Source: Pelagibius sp040217155
GTDB taxonomy: Bacteria; Pseudomonadota; Alphaproteobacteria; Kiloniellales; Kiloniellaceae
Assembly (NCBI GenBank): GCA_040217155.1
Contig: JAVJNS010000011.1
Coordinates: 62,001-126,000 of the forward strand
DNA: 64,000 nucleotides
Direction: 5' to 3'
Shown one piece after another: positions 6,755 to 15,387 of this stretch (position 1 is its first letter; each line of letters begins with the position of its first letter). The notes beneath the pieces are model-generated. The model was not told the origin of the DNA. It made no database searches and worked only from the letters and a program-made list of their open reading frames with translations. A program made the translations under genes and the position numbers.

Positions 6755-8833
6755 TCAGTGGCCCTCGCGTTGCCACGCCATTACCGCGGCCACGAGGCTG
6801 AGGGCAAGCACCAGCAAGGCCGGCAGCACCGGGATCTGCAAGACGCCGGTGACCACGTAGCCGCCGCCGCGCTTCAAGCCGATCCAATCGCGCCCGAAGC
6901 GGTCGCGGCCGGCGGCGACTTTGCGGAGCGCCGGAAAATCCTCGCCCGCCAGGCGCCGTACGGCGCCGCCGCTCTCCTTGGTCAGCGGTTCGATCGCGGC
7001 GCCGGTGGCGCGCGGGTCCTGCAGTTCAAGCGGATTGAGCGGTCCGGCGGCGGCCAGGGTGGTCAGCAGGCCGTCGGTGATGCGGTAGAGGCCGTTTTCC
7101 TCGGCCGCCAGGGTGGCCGTCCCGCGCCCCGCGCCATCGGCGGCAAGCCGCAGTTTGCGGACCTCGCCGGACGGCAGGGTGACGGCGATTTCCGGCTGCT
7201 CGACGGACAGCGAGCGCCGGGTGATCCGCAGCTGGCCGGCGCGCACCTGGGCGCGCAGGTCTTCTTCCTCCAGGTCCGGTTCCTTCATCAGCCAGTGGGA
7301 GATGCGGCGCAGCAGTTCGGCCTGCGGACCGCCGCCCTCGAAGCCGCGCGACCACAGCCACATTTGATCGCTCATCAGCTGGGCGACGCGGCCGTCGCCA
7401 AAGCGGTCGAGGATCAGCAGCGGGCTGCGCTGGATGCCCTGCATCAGTACGTCGCCGCGCACGCTGTCGCCCTCGATCTGCCGGAACCAGCGCCCCCAGT
7501 CCGGCGGCTCGCCGGCTCCGCCGGCGCCGTCGAGCCCGGCGGTGACCGGATGGCGGTTGCCGAGCTCGGTCACCTCGGGACGGAAGCCGGCCTCGAAGAT
7601 CTGTCCGGTCGGCTCGACCGGCAGGACCCGGCCCAGGGGCGTGCGGTAGAGCGACAGCGGCGTGGCGAAGGTCGGGCCGACGGCTTCCAGCAGGGCGCCG
7701 CCGTTCTCGACGTAGTTGGCGACGTTCTCCAGGTAGATGGAAGGCAGCACGCCGCGCCGGCGGTAGCGGTCGAAGATGATGAGGTCGAACTCGTCGAGCT
7801 TGACCTCGAACAGCTCGCGGGTCGGAAAGGCGATCAGCGACAGTTCGCGGATCGGCGTGCCGTCCTGCTTTTCCGGCGGCCGCAGGATGGTGAAGTGTAC
7901 CAGGTCGACGGAAGGGTCGGACTTCAGGATGTTGCGCCAGGCGCGCTCGCCGGCATGGGGCTCGCCGGAGACCAGCAGCACGCGCAGGCGGTCGCGCACG
8001 CCGTTGACCACCACCGCGGCGCGGTTGTTGGCGAGGGTCAGCTCCTGCGGGCCGCGGGTCACCTCGATCTCCAGGACCGCCGGGCCGCGGTGATCGAGCT
8101 CGAAGGTCATCTGCTCTTCGACGCCGATGCGCGCGTCGATGCCCTGGGTGACGACGCCGTCCTGGCGCAGGATCACGCGGGCGCTGCCAGCGCCGCTGTT
8201 GGCCGGCAGGTCGTCGACGCGCAGCGACAGGGACAGCTGGTCGCCGACGATCCCGAAGCCCGGCGCCTTAATGATCGTCAGGCGGCGGTCGCCCTCGTCG
8301 GGCCGGCCGGTCAGCAGCAGGTGGACCGGGGCTTCGATGCCGAGGCTCTCAACGGACTCGGGCAGGTCGTGGATCTGGCCGTCACTGACCAGGATGACGG
8401 CGGAGACGCGTTGGCGCGGCACCTTCGCCAAGGCCTGGCGCAGGGCGGTGAAGAGGCGGGTGCCCTCGACGTCGAGGGCGCCTTTGGTGTCGCCGGCGCG
8501 CAGCAGGCGCACCTCGGTGTCGGGCAGGGCACCGATCCTGGTGAGCAGCTGCGCCACCGCCTGCTCGGTCTGGCTGCCGCGGTTCTCGATGTCCTGGCTG
8601 GCGCTCTCGTCGGCGACGATGAACACCACGTCGCTCAAGGGATCGCGCTGCTCCTCGACGATGGAGGGATTGGCCAGCGCCAACAGCAGCACCGCGAAGG
8701 CCGCCAGGCGCCACCACACGCCGCGGGCGCGGCGCCACAGGGCGATCGCCAGCAGCACCAGGGCGATGGCCGCGAGGCCGCCGATCAGGTAGGCCGGCAG
8801 CAGCGGCGCCCATTGCACGGTCAATGCCGTCAT
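6755..8833 (-). CDS. Membrane protein with vWA-like and GATase1-like domains (Bat/MoxR cluster)
   Basis: A 692-aa protein. Two hydrophobic helices occupy residues 10-60. A von Willebrand A-like region follows with a MIDAS-type sequence (VADESAS, D.S.S). The middle holds a class I glutamine amidotransferase-like fold (VLLVSGEPHAGERAWRNIL, then EFDLIIFDRY) without an obvious catalytic Cys triad. A single C-terminal helix (IPVLPALLVLALSLVAAVMAW) ends the protein. It is the last gene of the MoxR-DUF58-DUF4159 operon, 30 bp after its neighbour. Its exact role is unknown; the cluster is related to Bat aerotolerance loci. Confidence 0.8.
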   Translation of the reverse strand: MTALTVQWAPLLPAYLIGGLAAIALVLLAIALWRRARGVWWRLAAFAVLLLALANPSIVEEQRDPLSDVVFIVADESASQDIENRGSQTEQAVAQLLTRIGALPDTEVRLLRAGDTKGALDVEGTRLFTALRQALAKVPRQRVSAVILVSDGQIHDLPESVESLGIEAPVHLLLTGRPDEGDRRLTIIKAPGFGIVGDQLSLSLRVDDLPANSGAGSARVILRQDGVVTQGIDARIGVEEQMTFELDHRGPAVLEIEVTRGPQELTLANNRAAVVVNGVRDRLRVLLVSGEPHAGERAWRNILKSDPSVDLVHFTILRPPEKQDGTPIRELSLIAFPTRELFEVKLDEFDLIIFDRYRRRGVLPSIYLENVANYVENGGALLEAVGPTFATPLSLYRTPLGRVLPVEPTGQIFEAGFRPEVTELGNRHPVTAGLDGAGGAGEPPDWGRWFRQIEGDSVRGDVLMQGIQRSPLLILDRFGDGRVAQLMSDQMWLWSRGFEGGGPQAELLRRISHWLMKEPDLEEEDLRAQVRAGQLRITRRSLSVEQPEIAVTLPSGEVRKLRLAADGAGRGTATLAAEENGLYRITDGLLTTLAAAGPLNPLELQDPRATGAAIEPLTKESGGAVRRLAGEDFPALRKVAAGRDRFGRDWIGLKRGGGYVVTGVLQIPVLPALLVLALSLVAAVMAWQREGH

Positions 8834-8863
8834 TGGCTCCCGCCCATCATTGCCCCTTTGCCA

Positions 8864-11668
8864 TCATTGCCCGAGGCGCTCCAGAATGAAGGGGATGTGC
8901 ACCTGATCGGCCTTGTAATTGCCGGTCAGCGCGTACATCACCAGATTGACGCCGAAGCGGTAGGCCATCTCGCGCTGGCGCGGCCCGCCGGGCACCACCG
9001 CATTGAGGGGCCGGCCCAGTTCGTTGATCGCCCAGGCGCCGGCCCAGTCGTTGCTGCCGACCAGCACCGAGGCGACGCCGTCGTTGACGTTCTCGCCGGC
9101 CGATTCGAGCCACAGGGTGGCGCCCACGAAGCGGCCGGGAAACTCCTCCATGAGATAGAAGGATTTGCGCAGGACGTGGTCGAGCGGCACCGGCGCCAGG
9201 GTTGGCATGGCGATGCCCTGGGTCAGGCGCTGCAGGTCCTGGGTGCCGCGGCTGCCGGCGCCAAACAGCTGGGCGCCGCTGTGCGCCTCGCGCAGATCGA
9301 AAAGAATGGTGCCGCCGTGTTCGAGGAAGAAGTTGACCTGATCGACGGCCGCCTGGGTGAGCGCCGCCTGGGTCGAGGTGATCGGCCAGTAGATCAGCGG
9401 GAAGAACGCCATGTCGTCGCGCCCGAGGACGATGCCGAGCGGCGGCCCAGCCTCCACCGAGGTGCGGCGCTCCAGCACGCGGGTCAGGCCGAAAAGACCG
9501 GCGCGGCTGATCTCGTCGACCGCCGCGTCGCCGGTCTGGACGTAGGCGAGGCGGGTCATCAGGGTCGCTTCCAGGGCGCGGCCGTCGTCGCTCGCCCGGG
9601 CGCCGGTCTGGGCGCCGGTCTGGGCGCTGGTCTGGGCACTCGCCGGCGGGGCGGCGAAGCCGAGGCCGCCGAGGAACAGGCCGAGGCAGAGCAGGGCCAC
9701 CGCCGGGCCCGCGCCGCGCCCGCCGCCGGCGCGGAGCAGGCCGCGCAGGACCAGCGAGATCAGCAGGTCGACCAGCGCCAGGATCAACGCCGCGGCCAGC
9801 AGCCAGGGCTTCAGGTCCTGCTCGGGACTCTCGGTATAGAGCCCCGAAGTGGCCCCGGCCGGCAGACCGCCGAGCGGCTTCAGGCCGGTCACGAAGCGGC
9901 TTAGGTTGTGGGCCTGGCGCAGGCTGTCGTTGCCGTAGTAGCCGGGCGGATGGCGCGGGCCGAGAGCGCTGTCCGCGCCGTCGCCGGTTTCCAGCGCCAA
10001 CACCGTGGCCGGCGGCGGGCCCAGGCTGCCGTAGCCGTCCATCACCTCCAGCGGCGGCAGGGCGGCGGCGCCGCCGGCGCCGCTGACCCCTTGGCTGACC
10101 GCCATGACGCGGCGCAGCATCTCCACGAAGAGGCCGGAAATCGGCAGGTTCGACCAGTCGGTGTTGGCGGTGGTGTGGAACAGCACCAGCCAGCCTCCGT
10201 TGCGCCGGTCGGCGGTCACCAGCGGCGTGCCGTCGGTCAGCCGCGCCCAGGTTTTCTCGCCGAGGTCGAGCGACGGCTCGGCCAAGACCTGGCGCCGGAT
10301 CACCACATCGTCCGGCAGCGGGATCTCGGCAAAGGGGCTGTCGGCGGCAAAGGGCGCCAGCCGCGCCGGGGTGTCCCAGGTCAGCGCGCCGCCGAGGATG
10401 CGGTCGCCGCCGCGCAGCTGCACCGGCAGCAGGTCGTCGGCGCGCCGGTCGGCCGGCGACTGGGCGACGCTGCGCGGCCCGGCGAACCGCAGCAGCAGGC
10501 CGCCAGCGTCGACCCAGTCGCCGATGCGCGCGCGCTCGTCGGGGCTGAGGGTCAGGCTGTCGGGAACCACCAGCACCGCCAACTGGCGCTGCAACAGGTC
10601 GGCGACGCTGCCTTTGCGCAGTTCGGTGAACGGCAGCAGGGCGCTTTCCAGGTAGAAGGTCTCGCTGAGCAGGGGCTGGGCTTCCTGCTGGCCGCCGGTC
10701 GACACCAGGCCGACCGGGCGGCGGCGCCAGCGCTCGTCGAGCAGCACGGTGGCGCCGGCCGTGGTCTCGCCCTCGATCGAAATCAGGGCGATGCGGTTGC
10801 GCATCTCGGTCGGCAGGTCGAGCAGCGCGCGGGCCTCGGTCTCGCCGGCCTCGAAAACCAGCGGCGCCTTGGTGACGATGCGCCCGTCGCCGGCCACCGC
10901 CAGCACCGCGGCCTGGCTGGCGCCGGTGGGATCGGCGCGCAGCGCGCGCGCCACCAGGTCGACGCCGTCGCTGTCCGGCGCCAGGGCGAGGCGCGCGAGG
11001 CCGTCGCCCTCTTCGCGCAGCACATGCAGGCTGCCGAGGCGTTGCAGGGCGGCGCCCAACTCAGCGCTCTCGGCGCTCGCCAAGCCGTCGGACAGCCAGA
11101 CCGCATGGGCCGACGCGGGCAGGCCGAGGTCCTGCACCGCGCTCAGCGCCGCGCCGTGATCCGCCGGCCAGGGTTTCGGACGCAGTCCCTGCAGCAAGCG
11201 GCGGGCCTCGGCCGCGGGCAGCAGGCCGCTGGCCTGTGGCGGCGCGTCCTGGGCGCTGGGCGCCGTGGTCAGCACCACGACCGGGCGGTCTTCGCGCTCG
11301 GCCTGGGCCAGCAGGTTGCCGGCGGCGATCTGGCGGGCCGGCCAGAAGCGCGCCGCGGCCCAGCCGTCATCGACCACCAGCACCAGCGGACCGCTGCCGG
11401 AAAGCTGGGCTGCCGGGTTGAGCAGCGGTTGCGCCAGCCCGAGAATGATCAGGGCGACGATGAGCAGGCGCAGCAGCAGCAGCCACCACGGGGTGCGCGC
11501 CGGCGTTTCTTCCGGCACCTTCAAGCCGGCCAGCAGGCGCACCGCCGGAAACGACAGGCGCCGCGGCGCCGGCGGGGTCAGCCGTAGCAGCAGCCACAGG
11601 ATCGGCAGCCCGGCCAGCGCCGCCAGCAGCCAGGGTTGGGCGAAGGCGAGGAGCCCCAGGTTCAGCAT
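8864..11668 (-). CDS. BatA-like N-terminus / DUF4159 membrane protein
   Basis: A 934-aa protein. The N-terminus (AFAQPWLLAALAGLPILWLL) is the aerotolerance-regulator/BatA anchor, followed by a vWA-like middle, a second pair of hydrophobic helices near residues 640-700, and a C-terminal DUF4159 domain (from about residue 720: LAYVQTGDAAVDEISRAGL, FPLIYWPI, ILFDLREA). I chose the ATG at 11668 because it overlaps the upstream stop as ATGCTGA, the expected translational coupling; a 28-codon upstream extension overlaps DUF58. A Gln-Thr-rich linker (SAQT/GAQT) is encoded by 12-bp repeats. Probably assists MoxR-dependent assembly of envelope complexes (inference). Confidence 0.85.
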   Translation of the reverse strand: MLNLGLLAFAQPWLLAALAGLPILWLLLRLTPPAPRRLSFPAVRLLAGLKVPEETPARTPWWLLLLRLLIVALIILGLAQPLLNPAAQLSGSGPLVLVVDDGWAAARFWPARQIAAGNLLAQAEREDRPVVVLTTAPSAQDAPPQASGLLPAAEARRLLQGLRPKPWPADHGAALSAVQDLGLPASAHAVWLSDGLASAESAELGAALQRLGSLHVLREEGDGLARLALAPDSDGVDLVARALRADPTGASQAAVLAVAGDGRIVTKAPLVFEAGETEARALLDLPTEMRNRIALISIEGETTAGATVLLDERWRRRPVGLVSTGGQQEAQPLLSETFYLESALLPFTELRKGSVADLLQRQLAVLVVPDSLTLSPDERARIGDWVDAGGLLLRFAGPRSVAQSPADRRADDLLPVQLRGGDRILGGALTWDTPARLAPFAADSPFAEIPLPDDVVIRRQVLAEPSLDLGEKTWARLTDGTPLVTADRRNGGWLVLFHTTANTDWSNLPISGLFVEMLRRVMAVSQGVSGAGGAAALPPLEVMDGYGSLGPPPATVLALETGDGADSALGPRHPPGYYGNDSLRQAHNLSRFVTGLKPLGGLPAGATSGLYTESPEQDLKPWLLAAALILALVDLLISLVLRGLLRAGGGRGAGPAVALLCLGLFLGGLGFAAPPASAQTSAQTGAQTGARASDDGRALEATLMTRLAYVQTGDAAVDEISRAGLFGLTRVLERRTSVEAGPPLGIVLGRDDMAFFPLIYWPITSTQAALTQAAVDQVNFFLEHGGTILFDLREAHSGAQLFGAGSRGTQDLQRLTQGIAMPTLAPVPLDHVLRKSFYLMEEFPGRFVGATLWLESAGENVNDGVASVLVGSNDWAGAWAINELGRPLNAVVPGGPRQREMAYRFGVNLVMYALTGNYKADQVHIPFILERLGQ
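9601..9636. repeat. 12-bp tandem repeats in the DUF4159 gene
   Basis: Three consecutive 12-bp units (two CGCCGGTCTGGG and one CGCTGGTCTGGG) stay in frame and encode repeated (S/G)AQT linker residues between the membrane segments and DUF4159. Confidence 0.75.
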
Positions 11669-12540
11669 GGCACGGCCTGGGACAGCGTCGTGTAGAGGCG
11701 CAGCAGCGCCGCCTGCGGCGGCTGGTCGCTGCGGTGGAATTCGCAGCCCCATCCCAGGGCGCGGCAGATGTCGCGCAGGCCGTCGCGCTGGGCCTGCAGG
11801 CGCCGCGCGTAGTCGCCGCGCACGGCCTCCACCTTGGAGACCAGCCAGGAGGGCTCCTGCTCCATGCCGTCGAAGCGCACCCGGCCGTCGTAGGGCAGGC
11901 TTTCTTCGGCCGGGTCGAGAACCTGCAGCAGGGTGCCGTGCAGGCCGCTTTCGCCGTAGTAGCGCAGCGCCCTGTCGATCTCCTCCAGGGGCGCCAGAAA
12001 GTCACTGATGAAGACGACCTGGGCGGAGCGCGGCAAGGGCAACGCCGGCGGCAGGTTGTCGTCGGAGCGTTTGTCGCCGTCCACCAGCGTGGCGATCTTG
12101 GTGAGCGTGGCGCGGCTTGCCGAGGGACGCAGGCCGGAGCCCAGCAGCGCCACATGCTCGCCGCCGCGCATCAGCAGCACCGACAGCGCCAGGGTCAGCA
12201 GGTCGCAGCGCGCGCGCTTGCTCTGGTGATTGCGGTCGGAGGTCCACGACATGGACGGCGAGGTGTCGCGCCAGATCCACACCGACTGCGCGGCTTCCCA
12301 CTCCATCTCGCGCACGAAGACCATGTCGGACTTGGCCGACTGCCGCCAGTCGATCGACTGCGGCTGATCGCCGAGATCGTAATGCCGGTACTGCCAGAAG
12401 GTCTCGCCCTGACCGACCCGCCGGCGGCCGTGCACCCCCTGGGCGACGGTGGCCGCGACGCGTTCCGCCGCCACCAACAGCGGCGGCAGCGTGGCGGCCA
12501 GTTGCTCGGCGCGATGCCGCAGCGGGAGGGGCGTCGTCAT
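11662..12540 (-). CDS. DUF58 domain-containing protein
   Basis: A 292-aa soluble protein with the DUF58 signature YRHYDLGDQPQSIDWRQSAK and a following vWA-like core (WIWRDTSPSMSW, VVFISDFLAPLEEIDRALR). In MoxR loci, DUF58 proteins pair with the AAA+ ATPase in co-factor insertion or complex activation. The start ATG at 12540 lies 33 bp after the moxR stop and the stop overlaps the next gene by seven bases, so moxR, DUF58 and DUF4159 are co-transcribed. Confidence 0.9.
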   Translation of the reverse strand: MTTPLPLRHRAEQLAATLPPLLVAAERVAATVAQGVHGRRRVGQGETFWQYRHYDLGDQPQSIDWRQSAKSDMVFVREMEWEAAQSVWIWRDTSPSMSWTSDRNHQSKRARCDLLTLALSVLLMRGGEHVALLGSGLRPSASRATLTKIATLVDGDKRSDDNLPPALPLPRSAQVVFISDFLAPLEEIDRALRYYGESGLHGTLLQVLDPAEESLPYDGRVRFDGMEQEPSWLVSKVEAVRGDYARRLQAQRDGLRDICRALGWGCEFHRSDQPPQAALLRLYTTLSQAVPC

Positions 12541-12573
12541 AGGCCGGTCGGTGTCTCCGTCGCGGTTGCGCGG

Positions 12574-13590
12574 TCAGGCGTAGGGGGCGGTCAGATGAGC
12601 GATGATGTGATCGAGGGTGACACCGTCGGCGCGGGCCGCGAAGCTGAGCGCCATGCGGTGCTTGAGCACCGGGTGCGCCAGCTGGATGACATCGTCGACG
12701 GAAGGGGCCAGGCGGCCGTCCATCAGGGCCCTGGCGCGGACCGCCAGCATCAGCGCCTGGCTGGCGCGCGGTCCCGGCCCCCACGACACCTGGCTGCGCA
12801 CGTCTTCCAACTCGCTGGTCTCGGGGCGGCCGTTGCGCACGATGGCCAGAATGGTCTCGACCACGCTTTCACCGACGGGCACGCGGCGCACCAGACGCTG
12901 CACCTTCATCAGTTCGTCGGGGGTCATCACCGCCCGGGCTTCGTTCTGCTCGATGCCGGTGGTCTCGATCAGCATCTGACGCTCGGCCTCGAGCTCGGGA
13001 TAGCTGACGTCGATTTCCATGAGGAAGCGGTCGAGCTGCGCCTCGGGCAGCGGGTAGGTGCCTTCCTGCTCCAGGGGATTCTGCGTCGCCAGTACGTGAA
13101 AGGGCGCCGGCAGGTCGCGCGCCTGGCCGGACACCGTGACCCGGCGTTCCTGCATGGCCTGCAGCAGCGCCGACTGGGTGCGCGGGCTGGCGCGGTTGAT
13201 CTCATCGGCCATCAGCAGCTGACAGAACACCGGCCCGGGAATGAAGCGGAAGGAGCGCCGCCCGGTCTCGGCTTCTTCCAGCACCTCGGAGCCGAGGATA
13301 TCGGCCGGCATCAGGTCGGGCGTGCACTGCACGCGCTTGTCGTCCATCCCGAAGACGGTGCCCAGAGTTTCCACCAGACGGGTCTTGGCGAGGCCCGGCA
13401 CGCCGATCAGCAAGGCGTGGCCGCCGGCCAAGAGCGTGATCAAGGTCTGGTCGACGACCTCCTGTTGGCCGAAGATGACGCGGCCGATAGACTGCCGCAC
13501 GAGGCCGACTTTGTGGCCGAGGTCTTCGATCTGCTCGGCGAGCTTGGCATCTGAGACTGAGTCGCTGGGCCGGGTGGGCGTCGTTGTCAC
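12574..13590 (-). CDS. MoxR family AAA+ ATPase
   Basis: A 338-aa AAA+ chaperone. Walker A is GVPGLAKT, Walker B LLMADEIN, followed by NRASPRTQSALLQAMQE and the arginine-rich sensor region; ATQNPLEQEGTYPLPEAQLD is the MoxR family signature. These ATPases activate or assemble protein complexes with vWA partners, which here are the next three genes. GTG at 13590 is preferred because GGGAG precedes it by ten bases; an in-frame ATG at 13647 would add 19 residues with no ribosome binding site. First gene of the leftward operon, divergent from DUF1285. Confidence 0.92.
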   Translation of the reverse strand: MTTTPTRPSDSVSDAKLAEQIEDLGHKVGLVRQSIGRVIFGQQEVVDQTLITLLAGGHALLIGVPGLAKTRLVETLGTVFGMDDKRVQCTPDLMPADILGSEVLEEAETGRRSFRFIPGPVFCQLLMADEINRASPRTQSALLQAMQERRVTVSGQARDLPAPFHVLATQNPLEQEGTYPLPEAQLDRFLMEIDVSYPELEAERQMLIETTGIEQNEARAVMTPDELMKVQRLVRRVPVGESVVETILAIVRNGRPETSELEDVRSQVSWGPGPRASQALMLAVRARALMDGRLAPSVDDVIQLAHPVLKHRMALSFAARADGVTLDHIIAHLTAPYA

Positions 13591-13731
13591 GGGACAGCAT
13601 CTCCCAAAAGTTGGAGGGGACTTGGTACTCTGCGGCAAGACGTACACCGTGGTACAGGACTCGGCGCTTCGCCGGCCGCCGGCGAATCGCCCCTAAACGA
13701 ACGAGCACTAAGCACAAAGATAAGGCTTTCC

Positions 13732-14256
13732 ATGCCCGCTGACCAGTCGTCAGGAACGACACGCTTTCCGCCCGTGAGCCGCTTCGATATCCGCATCGCC
13801 CGCGACGGCACATGGTTCCACGAAGGCAGGCCGATCAACCGCAAGCCGCTGGTGAAGCTTTTCGCCACGGTGCTGCTGCGCGACGAAGACGGCGTCTATT
13901 GGCTGCGCACGCCGGTCGAGCAGGGCCGCGTCGAGGTTGAGGACGCCCCCTTTACGGCCGTTGAACTTTCCGTGAAGGGGCGGGGGCGGGATCAGGTCCT
14001 GGCCTTTCGCACCAATCTCGACGATTGGGTGGAAGCGGATTCGAGGCATGCTCTACGGGTGGTCGAGACCCCTGAAACCGGCGAGATCAGCCCCTATATC
14101 CTGGTAAGAGGCCGGTTGGAGGCGCTGATCCTGCGTCCGGTGTACTATGAACTGGCCGAACTGGCGGAGATGGCGCCGGCGGAGAGTGATTCGCGGGGCG
14201 ACTGCCTGGGCGTATGGAGTAACGGTGTGTTCTTTCCTCTGGGTGCAGCACGATGA
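13732..14256 (+). CDS. DUF1285 domain-containing protein
   Basis: A 174-aa protein of the conserved proteobacterial DUF1285 family: FDIRIARDGTWFHEGRPINR near the start, VLLRDEDGVYWLRTPVE, and a late LILRPVYYELAELA. Structures in the family show a two-domain beta-rich fold without assigned activity. It precedes a Nudix CoA pyrophosphatase by 13 bp and belongs to the same rightward unit with DUF6111 and the CCA-adding enzyme, an arrangement common in alphaproteobacteria. Confidence 0.88.
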   Translation: MPADQSSGTTRFPPVSRFDIRIARDGTWFHEGRPINRKPLVKLFATVLLRDEDGVYWLRTPVEQGRVEVEDAPFTAVELSVKGRGRDQVLAFRTNLDDWVEADSRHALRVVETPETGEISPYILVRGRLEALILRPVYYELAELAEMAPAESDSRGDCLGVWSNGVFFPLGAAR

Positions 14257-14269
14257 AGCGGGTCGCGGC

Positions 14270-14944
14270 GTGAGCCGGCTGAGGCGGGCGGACGGCCTGC
14301 TGGCTTGCCTTGCCAGATTGCCGGCGCCGGGAACCCGGCAGGCGCCGCGCGGGCCGGCGTCGGTGGAAGAAGAGCGCTGGGCGCGGCCGCGCGGCGACCA
14401 CGATCTCAATCCCGACCTCTACGATCCGGCGGCGCCGCTGCGCGAGGCGGCGGTGCTGGTGCCGATCATCGACCGGCCGCGCGAGCCGACGGTGCTGCTG
14501 ACCCGGCGCAGCCACGAACTGCCGGACCATCCCGGACAGATCAGTTTTCCCGGCGGCAGCCTCGACCCGGGCGACGCCGACGCGGAGGCCGCCGCCCTGC
14601 GCGAGGCGCAGGAGGAAGTCGGCTTGGCGGCCGAGCGGGTAACGGTGATGGGGCGGCTCGACACCTACCTGATCCGCACCGGCTTTCGAGTCGTGCCGGT
14701 CGTCGGCCTGCTGCATCCGCCCTTCGACCTGCGGCCGGAGGCCGGCGAGGTGGCCGAGATCTTCGAGGTGCCGCTGGCGTTCTTTCTGAATCCGCGGAGC
14801 CGCGAGATGCACAGCCGCGTGTTCCGCGGCAGCGAGCGGCATTTCTACGCCTACCCCTTCGGCGACTACTATATCTGGGGGGCGACCGCCGGCATGCTTT
14901 CGAACCTCGCGGAGGTCCTGCGTGAGACAGGCCGGCAGGACTGA
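14270..14944 (+). CDS. CoA pyrophosphatase, Nudix family (NudL-like)
   Basis: A protein of about 224 aa that likely hydrolyses CoA to phosphopantetheine and 3',5'-ADP. The CoA-specific UPF0035 motif is seen as LLTRRSHELPDHPGQISFPGG and is followed by the Nudix box ending ALREAQEEVGL. The GTG at 14270 gives the family length; the longer frame starting at 14147 overlaps DUF1285 by 110 bp and has an implausible Trp/Arg-rich N-terminus. No strong ribosome binding site is visible, so translation may depend on coupling to DUF1285. Confidence 0.88.
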   Translation: MSRLRRADGLLACLARLPAPGTRQAPRGPASVEEERWARPRGDHDLNPDLYDPAAPLREAAVLVPIIDRPREPTVLLTRRSHELPDHPGQISFPGGSLDPGDADAEAAALREAQEEVGLAAERVTVMGRLDTYLIRTGFRVVPVVGLLHPPFDLRPEAGEVAEIFEVPLAFFLNPRSREMHSRVFRGSERHFYAYPFGDYYIWGATAGMLSNLAEVLRETGRQD

Positions 14945-14973
14945 GGGCCGGCAGGATTGAGGAAGGGGAATAG

Positions 14974-15255
14974 ATGCTGCGCGTTCTGGTGACGATCCTG
15001 CTGCCGCTGCTGGCGCCGTTCCTGCTCTACGGCGCCTGGCTTTGGCTGGCCCGCCGCGGCGCCCTGGGCGGCAGGACAGCCGCGCCGGAGACCTGGCGCG
15101 ACGCGCCCTGGGTCTGGCTGGTCGCCGCCAGCGTCGTCTGCGCCATGGCGATCCTGGGCTACCTGAACGCCACCTCCGGCCATCCGCGCGGCACCAAGCT
15201 GGCGCCGCCGGCCCTGGTCGACGGCGTCGTCGTGCCCAGCCACCCGGTGGAATGA
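14974..15255 (+). CDS. DUF6111 family small membrane protein
   Basis: 93 aa with two hydrophobic helices (ILLPLLAPFLLYGAWLWL and WVWLVAASVVCAMAILGYL) and a Pro-rich tail (APPALVDGVVVPSHPVE) typical of DUF6111. The family has no known function but is regularly found between a CoA pyrophosphatase and the CCA-adding enzyme in Rhodospirillales-like genomes. GAAGGGG precedes the ATG. Confidence 0.85.
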   Translation: MLRVLVTILLPLLAPFLLYGAWLWLARRGALGGRTAAPETWRDAPWVWLVAASVVCAMAILGYLNATSGHPRGTKLAPPALVDGVVVPSHPVE

Positions 15256-15387
15256 CGCCGGGGCCGGACCGGCCGCCGTTGTCCCAGGAGTCGCAACCCC
15301 AGGAGTTGCAACCAGGGCCGAGGCCCGTCAGGCTGCCGCCAGCACCCGTGGACAGGCTCACGGACAGGAAAATCGGGCAGAGAAGAG

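Noticed and set aside
6599..13554. Three long antisense frames (about 1101, 559 and 606 codons) opposite the MoxR operon
   Set aside because: They are antiphase shadows of GC-rich genes: no ribosome binding sites, compositionally biased His/Gln/Arg-rich products, and the opposite strand shows clear domains.
14147..14269. Upstream start for the CoA pyrophosphatase
   Set aside because: It would overlap DUF1285 by 110 bp and add a Trp/Arg-rich segment absent from the family.
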